DNA of 36,939 nt from RUG14300 sp964391805. Lineage in GTDB: Bacteria > Bacillota > Clostridia > Christensenellales > CAG-1252. The stretch spans positions 1-36,939 of the forward strand of contig CAYMNK010000014.1 of assembly GCA_964391805.1 (NCBI GenBank), in the 5' to 3' direction. A program made the translations under genes and the position numbers. Every line of letters starts with the position of its first letter. The first letter of the stretch is position 1. A model generated the notes under the pieces. It saw only the letters and a program-made list of their open reading frames with translations. It searched no databases and was not told the origin of the DNA. Below, piece after piece: positions 17,655 through 24,721 of this stretch.

Positions 17655-18557
17655 TTAAAATCCTACCTTGTTACGGTGATATGAACTGTGAGTTAAGTCT
17701 TTCCATTCCTTCTTATCGTAGTTGTTGATAAAGTACATTCTCTTTTCCTTTGTGAGGGCGGGTAGGGTAATGGCTTCTACGAATGATAGGTCTATATCGA
17801 AAAGTTTGTAAGCATATACTATATCTTGCTTGATTGAAGAAATGTATGCATATAATTCGAGTGCCTTGTCCGAATAACGATCCAGTTCTTCTTTATCGAG
17901 TACGGTTACGCCACCTACTAAAAAACGAGTTAACAGGTCGGCAACCTCGTAATAGACTTTAGACTCCGCTTGATTATCGAGCAAGGAATAAACGTATCCC
18001 AAATAATATGCGGAAGGAATATCTCCCCAATATACGCATTGTGTGAGTCTCTTGATTGCAATTTTGAGATTTTGTTCCACGCCGATTCCTAATGCATAGA
18101 GTATACCCATTTGTCTTGTTGCTATGATATTACCGCCACCGCTTGTAATTTCGATTTTAGCGGCACGAACATTGGATTGATATGTCTTATAGTGCGAATA
18201 ATCGTACCAACCGATATTTATATCTGCATTTCTCGATTCTTGAACGATACTTTGTAGTTTAATCAAAACGTCGCCCTTGATATCGAATAAAACATTCTCA
18301 TCCGAATAACATTCGCCGTACTGTCTTGCGCTGTATACCGCTTGTTGGTCGGTCGTAAGGGCTAAGGACGATAACTTATTGAGAATGACGTCGATACATT
18401 TATCGATAAAAGAATCGCTAAGACGGTATGCTTTACCGATAAACTCGATAATTTTGCTCATTTCACGGTCATATTCTTCTGTTTTAGCATTAGACATGAT
18501 CGTAGTTGACAAAACCATATTATAAAATGTCTCGTAATTTGAAAAAATCTCTTTCAT
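17655..18557 (-). CDS. Sel1-repeat-like protein paired with the VirD4-like ATPase
   Basis: The 300-residue protein starts at ATG 18557 behind AAGGAG with a seven-base spacer. I do not recognise a defined family for the whole protein. Residues about 145-200 (ATRQMGILYALGIGV..NLKIAIKRL..AYYLGYVYS) look like Sel1/TPR helix pairs, which act in protein-protein contacts. The N-terminal half is helical and charged; there is no signal peptide or membrane segment. The gene lies 11 bases before the VirD4-like gene on the same strand, so the two probably work together, perhaps with this protein as adaptor. Confidence 0.65.
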   Translation of the reverse strand: MKEIFSNYETFYNMVLSTTIMSNAKTEEYDREMSKIIEFIGKAYRLSDSFIDKCIDVILNKLSSLALTTDQQAVYSARQYGECYSDENVLFDIKGDVLIKLQSIVQESRNADINIGWYDYSHYKTYQSNVRAAKIEITSGGGNIIATRQMGILYALGIGVEQNLKIAIKRLTQCVYWGDIPSAYYLGYVYSLLDNQAESKVYYEVADLLTRFLVGGVTVLDKEELDRYSDKALELYAYISSIKQDIVYAYKLFDIDLSFVEAITLPALTKEKRMYFINNYDKKEWKDLTHSSYHRNKVGF

Positions 18558-18604
18558 GATAATCTCCTTATGCCTTTTTTGCGACTTCCGAAAGTGCTCT
18601 ATTA

Positions 18605-18633
18605 ATTATAACTGCAAATTATTCTTTTTGCTA
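18605..18633 (-). promoter_or_regulatory. Possible promoter of the minus-strand pair
   Basis: On the minus strand TATAAT (18610-18605) is preceded at 17 bases by TAGCAA, a poor -35. It lies about 50 bases before the start of the Sel1-like gene. Confidence 0.4.
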
Positions 18634-18749
18634 CATATTTTATAAAAAAGTTAAAAAATTTTTTACTTTCGTAATTTATTGAATTATATTGTTGACATTA
18701 TTCTTTGTCGATAGGCTTTTTAGCACCATGTACGGCATTTTTTTGAGTA

Positions 18750-18778
18750 TTGACAATCATTAATTGGTCTTGTATAAT
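18750..18778 (+). promoter_or_regulatory. Strong promoter of the CotH-like lipoprotein gene
   Basis: TTGACA at 18750-18755, a 17-base spacer, and TATAAT at 18773-18778 give consensus boxes 36 bases before the start codon. Confidence 0.85.
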
Positions 18779-18814
18779 ATAATCGAGAATATATCAATAA
18801 TAAGGATTAAAAAA

Positions 18815-20746
18815 ATGAAAAAGGTTTTATTTGTTGCTCTATGTATTGTTATTGTATTGTCTATGGTGGCGTGTGCGTATTTTTCTCCGGACACAGGTAA
18901 TAATACCGATCCTTCGGACGGAGATGTTGTCAACCCAACGCCCTTACCGAATCCCGATACAACGCCTGATCCTACGCCTGATCCTACGCCCGATCCAGAG
19001 CCTGATCCCGAACCGGATATAGTCGTTGATCCTACCCCGACTCCCGAACCTACGCCCGTACCTACCGAGCCCACCGAAGAGGAGTTGTTATTCAACGAAC
19101 TTTTCAGTAAGGATAACCATATATCGGTTCGACTCGATATTCCCGAAGAAGAATTGCTTAAACTCGAAAATGATTATAATACATATAAGTCCAAAGGTTC
19201 TAAATCGCCCATCTACAGAATGGCGGATTTATATATAACCATTACCACACCCGAAAATGTTGCCAAAGAATACAAAATCGAACAAGTTGGTGTTAGAATG
19301 AAGGGCAATACTTCGAGAACCAACTTTTACAGCGAAAGTGACGGAATGTATAATTTGATTCATTTCAAAATAGATTTCGGTGAAACTTTTGACGATGAAG
19401 ATTATTACGGAGACGATGCGATCGTATGGGAAAGTAAAGAAGTCCGTAAACAAAGGAAAAACAGAACCTTTGCCACCCTCGAAAAACTTGAACTTAAATG
19501 GAATCGTAATTTCGATACCACATACATTAGAGAGGGTTACGCCTACGATTTTTATCGAGAAGCAGGTATAATCGTCCCGCACACTAACTTAGCAAGCGTT
19601 GACGTAAACGATGACCACGCAGGCGTATGGGTAGTGTATGAGCCTATAGACGATATTTTTCTTGAAAAGAACTTGCCCGAAGAAGCGTTGGGCGGTGACC
19701 TCTATAAACTCGGTTGGACAGATCAATGCGCTACTTTTACATCTTTCACTTCGTACGGAGTAGAAGATGAGGATATAGGACAATTCTTTGTATACGACCT
19801 CAAAACTAACAAGAAAAAGAGTGATCATTCGAGTCTTAAAAACCTAATTGAAATGCTCAATTCCGACAATTTAACCAAGGAACAGTTCGAATCTTTGGTT
19901 GATAGTGAAAGTTTTATCAGCTATTGTGCCGTATCTTTCCTTGTCGGCAATCCCGACGATTTACGTAACAATTACAATAATACGTATATCTACTTCCGCA
20001 AGGATAACGGTAAAATGATAATAATTCCTCACGATCTTGATCGTGTTTTTGGCGTCAATACTTGGAATCCTTACGGTACCGGTAATGTATCGGAAAGCCC
20101 TTACTCATCTCACAATGCATGCGGTACACAAAGTAGTCCGCTCTTTATCAAGACCATTCAAAAGGGAGGTTTTCTAATTGACGAATTCGCTAAAGAATTA
20201 TCGAGATTAAGTAAGAACGAGATGCTCGACCCCGACAATTTTGCGACCGCGTACCAAAAGGCCTATGCACTATATAAAAACGAAGCACGTCCCTCTAAAA
20301 ACTATAACAATGCATCGAAAAATTCCTTCTACTTCGACATCAATAAGACTTGTAATCCATCGGAAAGTAACAATATGTCGTTCAAAGATTATATCACCGC
20401 TAAACTTGCCAATTTGACCGGCTACGTGACAGAAGACGGCCAGCCTATTTGCGATTACCAATTATATGTGAGAGGAGATTTCAACAATTGGGAGATTAAC
20501 GAGAATTACAAAATGACCAAAGTAGAGGAAGGCGTATACTCGTTTGAATTGTCAAAAAAGAGTGATATGATTTTCAAAATATATGTAAGTGATACCGATG
20601 GTTGGTACGGTGCCGCATTTATTGACGAGAATTGTACTGTCAAATACGAGTCTGTAACCGAGAATAAAGATGCCAAGTTGAAAAAAGGCAGTTATATAAT
20701 ATATTTTTATATAGACACAAACACCATAAATATTGTGTCAAAATAA
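18815..20746 (+). CDS. CotH-kinase-family lipoprotein with carbohydrate-binding-like C-terminus
   Basis: The 643-residue protein starts at ATG 18815 after a GGATT box; upstream in-frame starts overlap the -10 box. Its lipoprotein signal peptide ends in MVAC (Cys about 20). Residues about 30-88 are a Pro/Asp/Thr-rich linker with PDPTPDPEPD repeats, probably spanning the cell wall. The CotH-like domain (about 95-560) carries VRMKGNTSR, matching the GNxSR ATP-contact motif, and IIPHDLDRVFGVN, matching the metal-binding D-x-D block. CotH proteins are atypical protein kinases in spore coats and on cell surfaces. The C-terminal 90 residues (VRGDFNNW..YKMTKVEEGVYSFEL) resemble starch-binding/AMPK-type beta sandwiches. 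Its target is unknown. Confidence 0.83.
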   Translation: MKKVLFVALCIVIVLSMVACAYFSPDTGNNTDPSDGDVVNPTPLPNPDTTPDPTPDPTPDPEPDPEPDIVVDPTPTPEPTPVPTEPTEEELLFNELFSKDNHISVRLDIPEEELLKLENDYNTYKSKGSKSPIYRMADLYITITTPENVAKEYKIEQVGVRMKGNTSRTNFYSESDGMYNLIHFKIDFGETFDDEDYYGDDAIVWESKEVRKQRKNRTFATLEKLELKWNRNFDTTYIREGYAYDFYREAGIIVPHTNLASVDVNDDHAGVWVVYEPIDDIFLEKNLPEEALGGDLYKLGWTDQCATFTSFTSYGVEDEDIGQFFVYDLKTNKKKSDHSSLKNLIEMLNSDNLTKEQFESLVDSESFISYCAVSFLVGNPDDLRNNYNNTYIYFRKDNGKMIIIPHDLDRVFGVNTWNPYGTGNVSESPYSSHNACGTQSSPLFIKTIQKGGFLIDEFAKELSRLSKNEMLDPDNFATAYQKAYALYKNEARPSKNYNNASKNSFYFDINKTCNPSESNNMSFKDYITAKLANLTGYVTEDGQPICDYQLYVRGDFNNWEINENYKMTKVEEGVYSFELSKKSDMIFKIYVSDTDGWYGAAFIDENCTVKYESVTENKDAKLKKGSYIIYFYIDTNTINIVSK

Positions 20747-20753
20747 CAGTTTA

Positions 20754-20830
20754 ATCAATAGCAATCCGTAATTTTTGTGTATAGACTTTGGTCAATTAGT
20801 CAAAATGTGGTGATTGCTATTGATTTTTTT
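20754..20830 (+). terminator. Terminator-like inverted repeat after the CotH gene
   Basis: Perfect 13-base arms (20754-20766 and 20812-20824) are followed by T's to 20830. The 45-base loop is long, but the arms are exact and sit just after the stop codon. Confidence 0.65.
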
Positions 20831-20848
20831 TATAAAATATGGTAGAAT
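20820..20848 (+). promoter_or_regulatory. Promoter of the dehydrogenase-trmB pair
   Basis: TTGATT at 20820-20825, a 17-base spacer, and TAGAAT at 20843-20848 overlap the 3' arm of the preceding terminator and lie 27 bases before the start. Confidence 0.55.
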
Positions 20849-20875
20849 AACTTTAATATTTTATTTGGAGACAAT

Positions 20876-21838
20876 ATGAAAACATTCGTTATTGAGTCAC
20901 CGAGAAATCTCGTTGTCGAGGAACAACAACTAAAATTATTGGAAAGCACTGTTAAGGTTAAGATTACCCGTGCCCTTATTACTGAAACCGATCTTGCTCT
21001 TTATGCGGGTAAAGACCAAGATAAATTGCCCGTCGTACCTTGTAGAATCGCTACAGGGCTTGTCAGCGAAGCTTCGGATACATCGGTTTTCCACAAGGGC
21101 GAAAGGGTTCTTTTGTCGCCTTATCTTGCCGATAAAGTTCACGGGTTTACTTGTAACGGATTTTTACGCGATTATGCAATTGTGCCCGAGGAATATCTTA
21201 TATCGCTTCCCGAGGGTATCTCGGACGATGAGAGTGTATTGGCGGATTATGTAGCATTAGCAACCGAATGTTTGAATGTCGTCGATATCAAAAAACACGA
21301 ATATATTGTTATTTTAGGTACGGGAACCTTTTCGCTTATACTTGCTCAGCTTGCGGCATATTATAGATCTATTCCTATTCTCGTAGGTAAGAATGAAGAA
21401 CACTTAGAGTTTGCCGAAAATATGGGCATCAGCTATAGAATCAATAGCGATAAACAAGACGTTCAACAACGTATCATGGAGATTACGAGCGGTTTGATGG
21501 CAAACTGCACCGTTTTTGAATGTGTGCAAGGTATCAATCCCCAATATGCATTAACATTGACTGCCGAAGGCGGAAACGTGTGTGTTGCAGGCTTTTCCGC
21601 ATATACCAACAAGTTATCCGTTGATATGCGTAGCATATTGAATAAGGGCCTACGGGTTATAGGTGTTACGAGCGGTAAAGAGAATTTGATGTCCGCCATC
21701 AACCTTCTTGCAAATAAGGTTGTGGATGTGAGTGGGTTGGTTCAAAACACGGTCGATTTCGATAATACTGCCGAGGCATTTGAAAAAATGTGCGATAGCG
21801 ACGAGGATTCTAAAGATATCTACGTCCTTATAGATTAG
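20876..21838 (+). CDS. Medium-chain dehydrogenase-like protein lacking zinc ligands
   Basis: The 320-residue protein starts at ATG 20876 behind GGAG. The fold is that of zinc-type alcohol/threonine dehydrogenases: a GroES-like N-terminal half and a Rossmann half with ILGTGTFSLILAQ (about 145-157). The catalytic zinc ligands are gone: the usual CGxCGTD reads ITETDLALYAG (about 35) and the GHE block reads CRIATGLVSEA (about 57). The structural four-cysteine zinc loop is also absent. It may be a non-zinc reductase or a non-catalytic NAD(P)-binding protein. trmB follows five bases after its stop. Confidence 0.7.
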   Translation: MKTFVIESPRNLVVEEQQLKLLESTVKVKITRALITETDLALYAGKDQDKLPVVPCRIATGLVSEASDTSVFHKGERVLLSPYLADKVHGFTCNGFLRDYAIVPEEYLISLPEGISDDESVLADYVALATECLNVVDIKKHEYIVILGTGTFSLILAQLAAYYRSIPILVGKNEEHLEFAENMGISYRINSDKQDVQQRIMEITSGLMANCTVFECVQGINPQYALTLTAEGGNVCVAGFSAYTNKLSVDMRSILNKGLRVIGVTSGKENLMSAINLLANKVVDVSGLVQNTVDFDNTAEAFEKMCDSDEDSKDIYVLID

Positions 21839-21842
21839 TATT

Positions 21843-22514
21843 ATGAGAATGCGTCGCAAGAAAAACCTCTACATTAGAGAGGAAAACTGCCGTCCTTATC
21901 TGCTCGAGGCTGATACCGACTGTTTAGATGCACGTCAAGCAATAGAAGATAAACATTTCGTGGACTTATCTTCGTTTGACACGTCTAAGCCTCTTATTTT
22001 GGAGCTTGGATGCGGTAAAGGAAAGCACGCTATCTCATATGCTTGTTCACACCCGGAATGTAATTATTTAGCGGTTGAAAAATTGACAAATGTAATAATT
22101 GCAGGTGCCGAGTATGCCAAAGAACACGAAATAAACAATTTAAGATTTTTATGTACGAGTGCCGAATATTTACAGAGATTTTTGCCCGATAACTCGGTAG
22201 ATAAAATCATTATCAATTTTCCCTGTCCCTTCCATAAAGAAAGTTATCATGAAAAGCGTATGACGGACAGGAGATTTTTAGCTGTATACGATAAACTTCT
22301 CAAACAAACAGGTACCATATCTTTAAAAACCGATAATAAAAGGATGTTTGCGTACAGTATTGAGCAATTATCTCAATGTGGTTTTGTACTTGAAAACGTA
22401 ACACTTGACCTACATAATTCCCCTTATGCAGAGTACAATATTATTACCGAATACGAACAAAAATTCCTTGATGAGGGCTTACCCATTCTCAGTCTCCAAG
22501 CAAAACGCAAATAA
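21843..22514 (+). CDS. trmB: tRNA (guanine-N7)-methyltransferase TrmB with altered active-site motif
   Basis: The 223-residue protein should form m7G46 in tRNA with S-adenosylmethionine. It has the SAM loop LILELGCGKGKH (about 51-62), AVEK (about 78), SLKTDN (about 160), and the C-terminal LDLHNSPY...ITEYEQKF block that defines TrmB. In the catalytic segment, INFPCPFHKESYHEKRMTD replaces the usual NF(P/S)DPWPKxRHxKRRLT, so the Asp is Cys and the Trp is Phe. It starts four bases after the dehydrogenase stop without a clear Shine-Dalgarno site, so translation may be coupled. Confidence 0.88.
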   Translation: MRMRRKKNLYIREENCRPYLLEADTDCLDARQAIEDKHFVDLSSFDTSKPLILELGCGKGKHAISYACSHPECNYLAVEKLTNVIIAGAEYAKEHEINNLRFLCTSAEYLQRFLPDNSVDKIIINFPCPFHKESYHEKRMTDRRFLAVYDKLLKQTGTISLKTDNKRMFAYSIEQLSQCGFVLENVTLDLHNSPYAEYNIITEYEQKFLDEGLPILSLQAKRK

Positions 22515-22556
22515 ATCATTTCACAGCTTTTCATTTTCACTATTACCTTTTCACTT

Positions 22557-22590
22557 AAAAAACTGCAAAAAAAACAATAGCAGTTTTTTT
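22557..22590 (+). terminator. Intrinsic terminator after trmB
   Basis: The AAAAAACTGC and GCAGTTTTTT arms form a stem ending in seven T's (22584-22590). The A-rich left arm also allows function on the minus strand. Confidence 0.8.
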
Positions 22591-22614
22591 GTATGCCATA
22601 TCGAGTACCATCAA

Positions 22615-22900
22615 ATGTCATACTGAGCGCAAGAATGTGGCACTGCACCATCAAATGTCATACTGAGCGAAAGCTATGAGTAGCACTGTACCATCAAATG
22701 TCATACTGAGCGTAAGCGTAGTCGAACTGCGTAGCAGCTATGCCGTTGGCATCGGTATCTGCTTCCTTGTTATAAAAAATGATACAATAACAAATAATTA
22801 TCATTACCGTCCGCAAGATACCAAACGCCTACATCGTTTGATTCTCACTTCGTTCGAATTTCGATTCCGCTTACTACGCTTGGGTATGACGGCGGACGAG
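22615..22900. repeat. Cluster of dispersed repeats: three forward starts and one inverted copy
   Basis: Forward GTCATACTGAGCG starts lie at about 22617, 22657 and 22700; only the last is full length (to about 22765). An inverted copy runs from about 22809 (CGTCCGCAAGATACC) to 22889 (GGGTATGAC). The gap 22515-23047 contains no gene; open frames here are made of repeats. Confidence 0.8.
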
Positions 22901-22984
22901 ATGTCTATTATGTATCTACAAATGAATCCCAATTCGAAATTAAAAATATTTTTATAAATTTTTCTTTATATTACGGAAAATCTC

Positions 22985-23014
22985 TTGTACATTACTAAAA
23001 AAATATTTTATAAT
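22985..23014 (+). promoter_or_regulatory. Promoter of the mrnC-rlmB-sigma operon
   Basis: TTGTAC at 22985-22990, an 18-base spacer, and TATAAT at 23009-23014 lie 33 bases before mrnC. It is the only clear promoter for the nine tightly packed genes that follow. Confidence 0.7.
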
Positions 23015-23047
23015 ATATAAAGCAAATTAAAATGGAGTATTCTCGAA

Positions 23048-23443
23048 ATGGATTTTGTGCCCGTTATTCCTAATCCTATTTCAAAAAAGGAAGCGGAATT
23101 CAAAAATTCTTTGGTACTTGCTTTTGTAGGTGACTGTGTGCAGGAATTGTATGTTAAGACTAAACTTGCTCTTACCGACGACCATAAGTCGGGACTTTTG
23201 CATCAAAAGGCAATAGGGGAGTTGAGTGCTAAGTCTCAAGCGGTCAAAAGCGAAAGGCTTGTCGAACTTTTTACCGAAGAAGAAATGAATATTTACCGTC
23301 GCGCCAAAAACAGTAAACCTAAGTCTATGGCGAAAAATGCCGACTCGTTGGAATATCACAAGGCGACAGGAATCGAGGCAGTATGGGGCTATTTGTTTTT
23401 GACGGGACAAACCGAGAGATTGGGAATATTACTCGAAGGATAA
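23048..23443 (+). CDS. mrnC: Mini-ribonuclease III
   Basis: This 131-residue protein has only the RNase III catalytic domain and no dsRNA-binding domain. AFVGDCVQELYVKTKL (about 25-40) holds the RNase III signature, and YRRAKNSKPKS followed by SLEYHKATGIEAVWGYLFLTGQ gives the second acidic motif. Mini-III matures 23S rRNA ends in Bacillus. Placement just before rlmB and a sigma-H-like gene copies the conserved Firmicutes cluster. Confidence 0.93.
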   Translation: MDFVPVIPNPISKKEAEFKNSLVLAFVGDCVQELYVKTKLALTDDHKSGLLHQKAIGELSAKSQAVKSERLVELFTEEEMNIYRRAKNSKPKSMAKNADSLEYHKATGIEAVWGYLFLTGQTERLGILLEG

Positions 23444-23452
23444 GGAGGAGAT

Positions 23453-24172
23453 ATGTTAATTGAAGGAAGAAACGCAGTTAAGGAAGCATTGTGTTCCGAT
23501 ACTACAATAGAAAAAATGCTTGTAACCAACGGTCTAATCGATAATACCTTAAAAATGATTATCGCTATGGCAAGGAAAAGGGGCGTAAGAGTTGTCTTTA
23601 CCGAAAAGCAAATATTAGATAAAACGTCGGAGACAGGTAAGCATCAGGGTGTCATTTGTTATACTACAGAATACAAATATAGCGATTTAGACGAAATACT
23701 TGCATCTAAGTCGGAAAATAGACTTATACTATTACTGGATGAAATTGAGGATCCGCATAATCTCGGTAGCATCATCAGAGTTGCCGAATGTATGGGCGTG
23801 GACGGAATAGTTATTCCCAAACAACGCTCTGCTACCGTCAATGAAACCGTTATCAAGACATCGGCGGGTGCTACTCAATATATGAAGATTGCCAAAGTGA
23901 CCAATATCAATGATACCATTAGAGAGCTGAAGGACCAATTTTTTAACGTATACGGATTAGATATGGACGGCGTCTCTTTGCAAGATGCACATTTGACCGG
24001 CGACTTAGCCTTAGTTGTCGGCAATGAGGGTAAGGGTATTAAACAACTTACGAGGAAGCTTTGCGACGGTATGGTAAGTATCCCTATGAAAGGTAACATC
24101 GAGTCACTCAACGCATCGGTTGCTACCGGTATTGCTTTATACGGATGTTTTATCCAAAGGGAGAAAAAATAG
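23453..24172 (+). CDS. rlmB: 23S rRNA/tRNA 2'-O-ribose methyltransferase, TrmH/RlmB family
   Basis: The 239-residue protein starts at ATG 23453 behind AAGGAGGAG, nine bases after mrnC. It has an N-terminal substrate-binding domain (IEGRNAVKEAL) and a C-terminal SPOUT knot. Motifs include DEIEDPHNLGSIIR (about 97-110), LVVGNEGKGI (about 183-192) and IPMKGNIESLNASVATGIALY (about 207-227). It should methylate a 23S rRNA guanosine (position 2251 in E. coli numbering). The family also contains tRNA enzymes, so the exact site is inferred. Confidence 0.9.
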   Translation: MLIEGRNAVKEALCSDTTIEKMLVTNGLIDNTLKMIIAMARKRGVRVVFTEKQILDKTSETGKHQGVICYTTEYKYSDLDEILASKSENRLILLLDEIEDPHNLGSIIRVAECMGVDGIVIPKQRSATVNETVIKTSAGATQYMKIAKVTNINDTIRELKDQFFNVYGLDMDGVSLQDAHLTGDLALVVGNEGKGIKQLTRKLCDGMVSIPMKGNIESLNASVATGIALYGCFIQREKK

Positions 24173-24721
24173 TTGGACGAACTCGAATTGATTCAAAAAG
24201 CCAAGACCGATAATTCCGCATTAGAAACGCTCTTGCAGAATTATGAGCCTATGATATATTCTCTTGTCAAGCGTTTTCAAATAAGCGGATACACCTTAGA
24301 CGACTTGCTTCAAGAGGCGAGAATTGCATTTTGTCGAGCCGTAAAACTTTATGACGGTACAAAAAGTAAGTTGTCCACCTTTGCGTATGTAATAATTCGT
24401 AGGCGATTGAAGGATCTCAAGAAGGCGGAATTCATGCTTAAAAGGCACGGTGATGTAATAAGCATAGATACCGACGAGGACAGCGGTTCGTTTTTTGATA
24501 TTCCGTCCGATAAACCGGGACCCGAAGAGCAGTTGCTAATCAAAGAGGAGCGAAGAGAATTAGGTAACGCATTACGAGGTAAATTGACCGATTTTGAATT
24601 TGATGTGGCGGTAATGTTTATCAAGGGGTATAGTTATAAGGCAATTGCCGAAACAATGAATATTACCGAAAAACAGGTGGATAACGCACTTCAGCGTGCA
24701 AGGAAAAAGATGAAGGAATGA
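24173..24721 (+). CDS. Sigma-70-family RNA polymerase sigma factor (SigH-like)
   Basis: The 182-residue protein starts at TTG 24173, directly after the rlmB stop, with AAGGGAG ahead. Region 2 (about 23-80) includes YTLDDLLQEARIAFCRAVKLYD and the STFAYVIIRRRLKD DNA-melting part. Region 4 (about 135-180) has the helix-turn-helix YSYKAIAETMNITEKQVDNALQRARKKM. Regions 1 and 3 are missing, as in SigH/ECF types. In Bacillus, sigH sits in the same neighbourhood. No anti-sigma gene is adjacent. Confidence 0.85.
   Translation: MDELELIQKAKTDNSALETLLQNYEPMIYSLVKRFQISGYTLDDLLQEARIAFCRAVKLYDGTKSKLSTFAYVIIRRRLKDLKKAEFMLKRHGDVISIDTDEDSGSFFDIPSDKPGPEEQLLIKEERRELGNALRGKLTDFEFDVAVMFIKGYSYKAIAETMNITEKQVDNALQRARKKMKE

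Noticed and set aside
18760..19095. Minus-strand Gly/Ser/Val-rich open frame
   Set aside because: It is the reverse of the Pro-Asp-Thr linker repeat of the CotH-like lipoprotein.
22676..22957. 93-codon open frame downstream of trmB
   Set aside because: It consists of dispersed repeat sequence in forward and inverted copies.
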